Assembly: GCA_012841845.1 (NCBI GenBank)
Contig: DUTZ01000092.1
Location: 1-6,997, forward strand
Direction of reading: 5' to 3'
Origin: Actinomycetales bacterium
GTDB taxonomy: Bacteria > Actinomycetota > Actinomycetes > Mycobacteriales > Mycobacteriaceae
Length of the DNA stretch: 6,997 nucleotides
Of this stretch, positions 1-3,889 are shown piece after piece. The notes under the pieces are model-generated. The model saw only the letters and a list, made by a program, of their open reading frames with translations. It made no database searches and was not told the DNA's origin. A program made the translations under genes and the position numbers. Positions within the stretch are counted from its first letter, which is position 1. The number at the start of each line of letters is the position of its first letter.

Positions 1-323
1 AGGTCGGCGGCGCGCGCGGCCGCGTTCGCCTTCTTGTCGCGCGACCAGCGCCACCAGCCGTAGGCACCCACGGCGAGGAACATGATCTGCCGGCCGGCCT
101 GGCCGTAGAGGTCCACGTCCTGCGGGGTGTGGAAGGCGCTGCCGAGGAAGACGGTCAGCAGCAGCAGGTTGCCGACGATCCCCACCGGCCACGCCCACAC
201 GACGCGCCGCATGCCGCCGATCGCGGCGGCGAGGCCGAACAGGTTGCCGACGATCTCGCGCCACAGGATCGGCACCCCGCCGATCAGCAGCTGCGCGTCG
301 AGGAACTGGGTGAGAAGGCTCAT
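1..323 (-). CDS. ribM: PnuC-family riboflavin transporter (RibM/PnuX-like), 3' end outside window
   Basis: This is an integral membrane transporter of the PnuC family. Members take up vitamin precursors such as nicotinamide riboside, and the actinobacterial RibM/PnuX branch takes up riboflavin. The window holds 107 residues from the ATG at 323-321, with no stop before the window edge. Visible family features are W21 and E23 in a WREIVGN stretch, a WPVGIVGN segment at 45-52, YGQAGRQ at 73-79 and YGWWRW at 88-93. Hydrophobic membrane segments lie around residues 26-38, 44-62 and 78-92. The start is supported by a GAAAGGGG ribosome binding site 6 nt upstream. An FMN riboswitch in the leader makes flavin rather than NMN the likely substrate: in actinobacteria this riboswitch controls riboflavin uptake and synthesis. 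From memory the sequence is very like C. glutamicum RibM; no alignment was run. The tail (about residue 95 on) is charged and Ala-rich and is probably close to the C-terminus. Confidence 0.9.
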   Translation of the reverse strand, partial: MSLLTQFLDAQLLIGGVPILWREIVGNLFGLAAAIGGMRRVVWAWPVGIVGNLLLLTVFLGSAFHTPQDVDLYGQAGRQIMFLAVGAYGWWRWSRDKKANAAARAAD

Positions 324-410
324 CGTGCGCCCCTTTCGCGGGCTCCACACAGACGGGCCCAGGGCTTGATGCTCACGCTCGCCGACACGCCCCGGTACGG
401 CCGGGGCACG
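324..410 (-). promoter_or_regulatory. Candidate riboswitch expression platform and ribM ribosome binding site
   Basis: The ribosome binding site is GAAAGGGG (337-330), 6 nt before the ATG. Upstream, GCCCCGG (407-401) and CCGGGGC (395-389) form a perfect 7-bp hairpin with a 5-nt loop. The first arm, extended as CGTGCCCC (410-403), can instead pair with GGGG plus CACG around the ribosome binding site (333-330 and 327-324), leaving a 2-nt CG bulge. The two pairings exclude each other, as expected for translational control by ribosome binding site sequestration. No U-tract follows the hairpin, which argues against a classic intrinsic terminator. The pairings are visible in the sequence; the switching role is inferred. 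Confidence 0.45.
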
Positions 411-425
411 CGCGGCGGCGCGACG

Positions 426-599
426 CGTTCTCTTCCGTCCGGACTGTGACCGTCGGCCCCGGGATCACACCGGGTCTGCTGACCCGCGCTGCCCGCCCCG
501 GAGTGCGGGAGGGGTCGCGCGGCGCTCGCGGGCTCGCCGCCGGCCATGGGGACCGGTGACATCACCGCCGGTGGGGAGTTCCACCCCGCCCTGAGAACG
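426..599 (-). promoter_or_regulatory. FMN riboswitch (RFN element) upstream of ribM
   Basis: Read on the minus strand, this stretch carries the conserved blocks of the FMN aptamer in order. P1 is closed by CGTTCTC (599-593) pairing perfectly with GAGAACG (432-426). Next come AGGGCGGGGTGGAACTCC and CCACCGGCGGTGATG (about 591-560), then GAGCCCGCGAGCGCC (535-521). A variable GC-rich arm follows (about 520-483), then GGTGTGATCCCGGGGCCGAC (about 475-456) and finally GTCACAGTCCGGACGGAAGA. These match the known RFN consensus closely. In this family FMN binding switches downstream flavin genes off. The element lies about 100 nt upstream of the transporter start, so the remaining leader must carry the expression platform. 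Confidence 0.95.
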
Positions 600-607
600 T
601 GCCTCCA

Positions 608-636
608 TATGTACGTCGGCCGGGCGCCCGCCGCAA
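608..636 (-). promoter_or_regulatory. Candidate sigma70-type promoter for the riboswitch-ribM transcript
   Basis: On the minus strand TTGCGG (636-631) is followed after 17 nt by TACATA (613-608; the run is TACATAT). A start about 7-8 nt downstream would fall near position 600-602, immediately before the P1 stem of the riboswitch. That position fits an RNA that begins with the aptamer. The -35 resembles TTGACA and the -10 is only a partial match to TAnnnT, so placement rests mainly on spacing and context. Confidence 0.5.
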
Positions 637-663
637 CTCGCGCGGCCCGCCCGGGGCGGCGTG

Positions 664-1125
664 TCAGCCGAGGGTGAGCTGACCGTCGGACTCGCTCACC
701 GGCACCACGTCGAGCGGCCGCGGGGCCGGCGCGGAGGTGTTCTCGCCGGTCGCGCCGTCGAACTCGGCGCCGTGGAGCGGGCAGCGCAGGTGCAGGTCCT
801 GGACCACCTGCACGATGCCGCCCTGGTGGGTGCACCGCGCGGAGTACGCGACGAACTCGCCCTCGGTCGGCTGGGCCACGATCACGGTCGCGTCGCCGGC
901 CTTGACCGACGTGGCGGTGCCCACCGGGATCTCGGCCGCGGGGATCGTCGTCGACGGCACCGTGGTGGTGGCCTGCTCCGTGGACACCGGCTGCGCGGGC
1001 TGGGTGATCCCACACGCGGAGAGCACGCCCGGCAGGAGCACGACGCCGGGGACGGCGGCGAGGAACGCGCGACGCTGCGGGCACGCTCCGGGGGCGGACG
1101 GGGTGACGGCGGGGCGGTCGGTCAT
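664..1125 (-). CDS. Rieske [2Fe-2S] domain lipoprotein with Tat-type signal
   Basis: This 153-residue exported protein should carry one Rieske [2Fe-2S] cluster and act in electron transfer on the outer face of the membrane. The N-terminus has a twin-arginine motif (R18-R19, then A-F-L) and a hydrophobic stretch, followed by an LSAC lipobox with Cys38 as the lipidation site. A Pro/Thr/Ser-rich linker covers about residues 40-65. The Rieske domain fills the rest, with ligands C98 and H100 in CTHQG and C115 and H118 in CPLHGAEFD. A conserved APAPRPL stretch at 133-138 is typical of small Rieske proteins. Tat export fits a cofactor that is loaded before secretion. No cytochrome or oxygenase partner is encoded nearby, so its redox partner is unknown. 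It is not the QcrA subunit, which is much longer and has membrane helices. The gene appears leaderless, with TACCAT 6 nt before the ATG. Confidence 0.9.
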   Translation of the reverse strand: MTDRPAVTPSAPGACPQRRAFLAAVPGVVLLPGVLSACGITQPAQPVSTEQATTTVPSTTIPAAEIPVGTATSVKAGDATVIVAQPTEGEFVAYSARCTHQGGIVQVVQDLHLRCPLHGAEFDGATGENTSAPAPRPLDVVPVSESDGQLTLG

Positions 1126-1131
1126 GCGCCC

Positions 1132-1137
1132 ATGGTA
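1132..1137 (-). promoter_or_regulatory. -10 box of a probable leaderless promoter for the Rieske gene
   Basis: On the minus strand TACCAT (1137-1132), preceded by G-A, ends 6 nt before the A of the start codon at 1125. Actinobacterial TAnnnT boxes usually start transcription about 6-8 nt downstream, which would make the A of ATG the first nucleotide. No purine-rich ribosome binding site is present. An upstream ATG (1133-1131), out of frame with the gene, opens a three-codon frame that ends in a TGA overlapping the true start and is unlikely to be used. Confidence 0.5.
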
Positions 1138-1157
1138 TCGGGCGCCGCCGATCCGCC

Positions 1158-1163
1158 TAGGCT
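1158..1163 (+). promoter_or_regulatory. -10 box of a probable leaderless promoter for dapC
   Basis: TAGGCT ends exactly 6 nt before the ATG at 1170, and there is no ribosome binding site between. This is the usual geometry of an actinobacterial leaderless transcript starting at the A of ATG. Its -35 region overlaps the oppositely oriented -10 of the Rieske gene. Confidence 0.5.
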
Positions 1164-1169
1164 GCCCGC

Positions 1170-2330
1170 ATGACCGTCCGACGCCTCCTCCCCCACGCCT
1201 CGACGATCTTCTCCGAGGTCTCCCAGCTCGCCACGCGGCACGGCGCCGTCAACCTGGGGCAGGGATTCCCGGACACCGACGGCCCGCCCGCCATGCTCGA
1301 GGCCGCCGCCCGCGCGATGCGGGAGGGGCACAACCAGTACCCGCCCGGGCAGGGCATGCCGGAGCTGCGCCTCGCCGTCGCCGATCACGTCGCCCACCAC
1401 ACCGGCCTGGTCCACGACCCGGACACCGAGGTGCTGGTCACCGTGGGCGCGACCGAGGCCATCGCCGGCGCCGTGGTGGGGTTGGTGGAGCCCGACGACG
1501 AGGTGGTCGTCATCGAGCCCTATTACGACTCGTACGCGGCCACCGTCGCGATGGCCGGGGCCACCCGTCGCTCCGCACGGCTCGTCCGCGACGGCGCCTC
1601 CTTCCGCCTGGACGTGGACTCCCTGCGGGCCGCCTTCTCCCCGCGGACGCGCGCCGTCCTCGTCAACACCCCCCACAACCCCACCGGCGCGGTGCTGCCG
1701 CCCGAGGACCTGGAGGCTGTGGCCGCGCTGTGCCACGAGTTCGACGCGATCGCGATCAGCGACGAGGTGTACGAGCACCTGACCTTCGACGGCCACGAGC
1801 ACGTCTCCATCGCCACCCTGCCCGGCATGCGCGAGCGGACCGTGCGGATCTCGAGCGCCGCCAAGATGCTCAACTGCACCGGCTGGAAGATCGGCTGGAT
1901 GACCGGCCCGGAGGAGCTCGTGTCCGGCGCGCGGGCCGCCAAGCAGTACATGAGCTACGCCGCCGGCACGCCACTGCAGCTGGGCGTGGCGCACGCGCTG
2001 CGCCACGACGGCGCGTGGATCGAGCAGTTGCGCGCCACGATGCAGGCCCAGCGGGACCAGCTCGTGGGGATCCTCTCGGGCGTGGGGCTCGACCTCGCCG
2101 TCACCCACGGCACCTACTTCCTCGCCGCCGACCCGCGCCCGCTCGGGGTGACCGACGCGGCCGCCTGGTGCCGGGAGCTGCCCGCCGAGGTGGGCGTGGC
2201 GGCGGTGCCGTTCGCCGGGTTCGTGGACGACTTCGCCGGCGACTTCGCCCACCTCGCGCGGTTCGCGTTCTGCAAGAGCCCCGCGGTACTCGAGGAGGCC
2301 GGGCGGCGGCTGCAGGCGCTCGCGGGCTGA
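1170..2330 (+). CDS. dapC: PLP-dependent aminotransferase, DapC-like (N-succinyldiaminopimelate aminotransferase)
   Basis: This is a 386-residue class I/II (fold type I) aminotransferase. It matches from memory the mycobacterial DapC, which makes N-succinyl-LL-2,6-diaminopimelate in the lysine and peptidoglycan-precursor pathway in the cytoplasm. Visible motifs are NLGQGFPDTDGPP at 28-40 (substrate-side loop), NQYPPGQG at 55-62, and VTVGATEAI at 90-98 (PLP phosphate loop). N170 lies in NPTG, D198 and Y201 in ISDEVYEH, and the Schiff-base lysine is K232 in SSAAKMLNCTGWKIGW. R364 in ARFAFCK should bind the substrate carboxylate. Length is normal and all key residues are present. The same fold group includes kynurenine and methionine aminotransferases, so substrate is inferred from overall similarity. 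It stands alone, divergent from the Rieske gene, and ends just before an inverted repeat. Confidence 0.88.
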   Translation: MTVRRLLPHASTIFSEVSQLATRHGAVNLGQGFPDTDGPPAMLEAAARAMREGHNQYPPGQGMPELRLAVADHVAHHTGLVHDPDTEVLVTVGATEAIAGAVVGLVEPDDEVVVIEPYYDSYAATVAMAGATRRSARLVRDGASFRLDVDSLRAAFSPRTRAVLVNTPHNPTGAVLPPEDLEAVAALCHEFDAIAISDEVYEHLTFDGHEHVSIATLPGMRERTVRISSAAKMLNCTGWKIGWMTGPEELVSGARAAKQYMSYAAGTPLQLGVAHALRHDGAWIEQLRATMQAQRDQLVGILSGVGLDLAVTHGTYFLAADPRPLGVTDAAAWCRELPAEVGVAAVPFAGFVDDFAGDFAHLARFAFCKSPAVLEEAGRRLQALAG

Positions 2331-2370
2331 GTTGCCGGGCAACGGGGCGGCGGCGGGGTGCGCGCGCCCC
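2331..2370 (+). terminator. GC-rich inverted repeats after dapC, possible terminator
   Basis: Directly after the dapC TGA lies GTTGCCGGGCAAC (2331-2343), a perfect 6+1+6 palindrome that folds as a 5-bp stem with a 3-nt loop. A second near-palindrome, GGGGTGCGCGCGCCCC, follows at 2355-2370. Neither has a T-tract, so intrinsic termination is only a possibility; in high-GC actinobacteria such hairpins can act without one. Confidence 0.35.
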
Positions 2371-2371
2371 C

Positions 2372-2415
2372 GACCTGCGGTGCCCTAGATGCCCCGTCCT
2401 GGGCATCGCAGGTCA
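2372..2415 (+). repeat. 44-nt imperfect hairpin repeat, copy 1 (left of vapBC)
   Basis: The arms GACCTGCGGTGCCC (2372-2385) and GGGCATCGCAGGTC (2401-2414) form a 14-bp stem with 13 Watson-Crick pairs and one G-T/G-U pair, around a 15-nt centre. The same element recurs at 3172-3215 without gaps. It starts with an identical 18-nt block GACCTGCGGTGCCCTAGA, and 36 of 44 positions match overall. This copy has the better-paired arms. An alternative hairpin, GATGCCC (2388-2394) with GGGCATC (2401-2407), uses the same right arm. It could be a terminator for dapC, a member of a dispersed repeat family, or a boundary of the vapBC insertion. Confidence 0.85.
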
Positions 2416-2444
2416 GACCCCTGATTCAGTGGCACACCGGGGCT

Positions 2445-2463
2445 GCATCACTGATGCTAGTGT
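2445..2463 (+). promoter_or_regulatory. vapBC promoter with palindromic operator candidate
   Basis: A perfect palindrome GCATCA-C-TGATGC (2445-2457) directly abuts the -10 candidate TAGTGT (2458-2463), which ends 7 nt before the vapB ATG. A second small palindrome, CTGA-T-TCAG (2421-2429), lies upstream. TCAGTG (2426-2431) and CACTGA (2449-2454) are also inverted relative to each other. Ribbon-helix-helix antitoxins typically bind such repeats and repress their own operon, with VapC as co-repressor. The repeats are seen directly; autoregulation is inferred. The short gap to the ATG suggests a leaderless message. Confidence 0.5.
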
Positions 2464-2470
2464 TCAGGAC

Positions 2471-2740
2471 ATGCGCACCACGGTTCGGCTGGATTCCGAG
2501 GTGCTCGCCGCAGCCCAGCAGCTCTGCCGCGAGCACCACATCGGTCTCGGCGAGGCGGTCAACCGGCTGGCGAAGGCCGGGCTCGCCGCTGCCGACAGGC
2601 CCCGTCGCACCCCCTTCACGCAACGAACAGCCGACCTCGGCCTGAAGATCGATGTGACCGACATCGGCGAGGTGCTGGAGCTTCTCGACCAGTACGACGC
2701 GGAAGGCAGGACGGCCGGGGACGCCGAGGCCGCCGGATGA
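2471..2740 (+). CDS. vapB: VapB-type ribbon-helix-helix antitoxin
   Basis: This 89-residue protein starts at the ATG at 2471. The first residues, MRTTVRLDSEVLAAAQ, look like the beta-strand and first helix of a ribbon-helix-helix DNA-binding domain. The second helix follows in a GLGEAVNRLAKAGLAA stretch (about 25-40). The C-terminal part (about 45-89) is polar and acidic and probably wraps around and inhibits the toxin. Its last codons overlap the vapC start in an ATGA arrangement (2737-2740), which implies translational coupling. The pair should be autoregulated through the palindrome just upstream. A longer open frame runs in from upstream through dapC, but only the part from 2471 makes a recognisable protein. 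Codon use is somewhat less GC-biased than in dapC, which fits an accessory gene. Confidence 0.85.
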   Translation: MRTTVRLDSEVLAAAQQLCREHHIGLGEAVNRLAKAGLAAADRPRRTPFTQRTADLGLKIDVTDIGEVLELLDQYDAEGRTAGDAEAAG

Positions 2741-3165
2741 TCGTCGACGCGAACGTTCTGCTCTACGCCGTCGACGAGAGCGCGCACCATCACGACGTCG
2801 CGCGCGACTGGCTGACCGCCGCGATAAACGGGGACGAGCGGGTCGGGCTGCCCTGGGCGTCGATACTGGCGTTCCAACGGATCTCGACCAACCCGAGGGT
2901 CTCCGCGTCACCCCGATCGACGTCCGAGGCGTGGAGGTTCATCACCGACTGGCTCGACGCCGACCAGACCTGGATCCCGGAACCGGGCACTCGGCACCGC
3001 GCCATTCTCGAACGCCTCCTGGTCGACGGCGATCTCCGCGGCAACCTCGTCACCGACGCCCACCTCGCGGCACTCGCCATCGAACACGGCACCGCCGTCT
3101 GCTCCTTCGACACCGACTTCGCCGGATTCGACGGCCTGCGGTGGTACCGCCCGCACCACCGCTAG
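2737..3165 (+). CDS. vapC: VapC-type PIN-domain ribonuclease toxin
   Basis: This is a 142-residue PIN-domain endoribonuclease toxin, normally held inactive by VapB and released under stress to cleave specific RNAs. The first PIN strand MIVDANVLLYAVD holds D4. The second acidic cluster is in GNLVTDAHLAALA (N103, D107) and the third in SFDTDFAGF (D125, D127). Length is typical. The glutamate expected near residues 40-50 is not obvious: that segment reads LPWASILAFQRIST. Other actinobacterial members of this subfamily, as recalled, also have a hydrophobic LAFxR segment here, so this is probably subfamily character rather than loss of function. The gene ends at TAG 3163-3165, and repeat copy 2 begins 7 nt later. 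Its RNA target cannot be told from sequence. Confidence 0.88.
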   Translation: MIVDANVLLYAVDESAHHHDVARDWLTAAINGDERVGLPWASILAFQRISTNPRVSASPRSTSEAWRFITDWLDADQTWIPEPGTRHRAILERLLVDGDLRGNLVTDAHLAALAIEHGTAVCSFDTDFAGFDGLRWYRPHHR

Positions 3166-3171
3166 GCCTCT

Positions 3172-3215
3172 GACCTGCGGTGCCCTAGAAGGCCGGTCTT
3201 GGGCACCCCCGGTTA
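3172..3215 (+). repeat. 44-nt imperfect hairpin repeat, copy 2 (right of vapBC)
   Basis: This second copy of the element at 2372-2415 is in the same orientation and offset by exactly 800 bp. The first 18 nt (GACCTGCGGTGCCCTAGA) are identical. Its inner stem GGTGCCC (3179-3185) / GGGCACC (3201-3207) is perfect, but the outer right arm has degenerated to CCCGGTTA. Within the loop AAGG and TCTT can pair around CCGG. It begins 6 nt after the vapC stop and may also terminate the operon. The arms differ from copy 1, so this is not a recent identical target-site duplication. Confidence 0.85.
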
Positions 3216-3242
3216 ACGGCAGCTCGAACACGCGGCGGGCGA

Positions 3243-3266
3243 CAACCCCTCGCCCAACCCCTCGCC
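3243..3266 (+). repeat. Perfect 12-bp tandem duplication in the Fic remnant
   Basis: CAACCCCTCGCC occurs twice head to tail (3243-3254 and 3255-3266). Being 12 bp, it preserves frame and reads QPLA-QPLA in the frame that matches Fic proteins upstream of the frameshift. It looks like a slippage event in a sequence no longer under selection. Confidence 0.9.
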
Positions 3267-3660
3267 CGTTCCTTGATCCACGATTCCTCCATCCGGGCCC
3301 CCTGACCTCACGCACTTCTCCCTCTTCCATCTCGGCGTGATCCACCGGGCACTCGACCGGCTGGAGTCGTACCTGGATTCGCAGCAGGCCAAGGCGTCGG
3401 CTGTCCGACGAGCGCTGGAGTCGCGCGAGGCGTGGAACCACCGGCAGATCGACGTCCTCGAGCGCGCCCACTCCGACCCCGGGGCGGTGCTCGACGCCCG
3501 CACCGTCGCACGGACCCATCGGGTGAGCGAGGAAGCGGCGCGGCGCGACCTGCTGGCACTCGAAGACGCCGGGCTGCTCGTCCGCGGCAAAGTCGGACGA
3601 CGACATGTCTGGCGCGCGACGCCCGAGGTGGAGAACCGCATCCTCTCCGGCCAGCACTGA
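3243..3660 (+). pseudogene. Decayed C-terminal part of a Fic-family protein
   Basis: From 3304 the reading frame gives DLTHFSLFHLGVIHRALDRL, which matches the conserved segment that follows the Fic core in COG3177-type proteins (family pattern DLTYFxLYxLxVI). It continues through a helical linker to a winged-helix domain of about 60 residues (roughly 3430-3630) ending GLLVRGKVGRRHVW. The stop is TGA 3658-3660. Upstream, in a different frame (3243-3302), QPLAQPLARSLIHDSSIRAP lines up with the residues that normally precede DLTYF. Removing one base from the C run at 3298-3302 joins the two frames. The catalytic HPFxxGNGR segment and N-terminal parts are absent, so AMP-transferase activity is not expected. 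A GTG at 3337 could start a 107-residue winged-helix protein, but no ribosome binding site is seen there. The Fic assignment is by recalled family pattern. Confidence 0.65.
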
Positions 3661-3889
3661 TACGCCAACGTCACACGAACTCCACGTTCTGGGATTCGTT
3701 GGAGTTGGCGCCGGCGCCCTGAAGTGCCGGCCATGGGACCCCGGGCCAGTGCGCCACGCCCCCAAAACGGACCACAGTCCACAAAACTCCCCACGGATCG
3801 CCGCCGCCGGTCTGGCGTGAGCGCGCGGCCCGTTTCGGCGGGCCGGCACCCCAGACGCACCCGCCGTGACCGCCGACGAGAGGCCACCC
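3661..3889 (+). other. Non-coding gap between Fic remnant and fadE5 with inverted repeats
   Basis: No convincing gene is visible in these 229 bases. AACTCCACG (3678-3686) pairs with CGTTGGAGTT (3697-3706), bulging one T, around a 10-nt loop. CGCCAAC (3663-3669) is also complementary to the overlapping GTTGGCG (3704-3710), so two alternative pairings exist. A 12-bp self-complementary block GGCGCCGGCGCC follows (3707-3718). Closer to fadE5, GTCTGG (3810-3815) pairs with CCAGAC (3851-3856), enclosing a hairpin of GGCCCG (3827-3832) and CGGGCC (3839-3844). The first set could be a terminator or an operator; the second could structure the fadE5 leader. I found no clear -10/-35 pair. Confidence 0.5.
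3878..3883 (+). promoter_or_regulatory. Ribosome binding site fixing the fadE5 start at GTG 3890
   Basis: GAGAGG lies 6 nt before the GTG at 3890, an ideal Shine-Dalgarno spacing. The upstream in-frame GTG at 3866 has no such motif. The protein from 3890 begins [10 protein letters not shown], which matches the MSHYKSNVRD-type start of mycobacterial FadE5 as recalled. Confidence 0.75.

Noticed and set aside
647..659. CCGCCCGGGGCGG hairpin after the Rieske gene as a terminator
   Set aside because: The stem is at most 5 bp with a 3-nt loop, without T-tract, in very GC-rich sequence; too weak to call.
1122..2342. 406-residue minus-strand open frame opposite dapC
   Set aside because: It is antisense to a complete aminotransferase with all catalytic residues; the translation shows no family features.
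737..2740. 667-residue plus-strand open frame
   Set aside because: It runs out of frame through the Rieske gene and dapC, giving Arg/Pro/Ala-rich nonsense typical of high-GC shadow frames. Only its last 89 residues from 2471 are real (VapB).
2372..3215. Integron attC sites or transposon inverted ends around vapBC
   Set aside because: The repeats are direct, lack integron core motifs (GTTRRRY/RYYYAAC), and no integrase or transposase is present in the window.
2372..3215. CRISPR array
   Set aside because: There are only two repeat copies, 800 bp apart with genes between, and no regular spacers.
3707..3718. GGCGCCGGCGCC palindrome as a specific operator
   Set aside because: Self-complementary GC blocks arise readily in DNA of this composition; alone it supports no function.
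3866..3889. Alternative fadE5 start at GTG 3866
   Set aside because: It lacks a ribosome binding site. GTG 3890 has GAGAGG at 6 nt and matches the family N-terminus.
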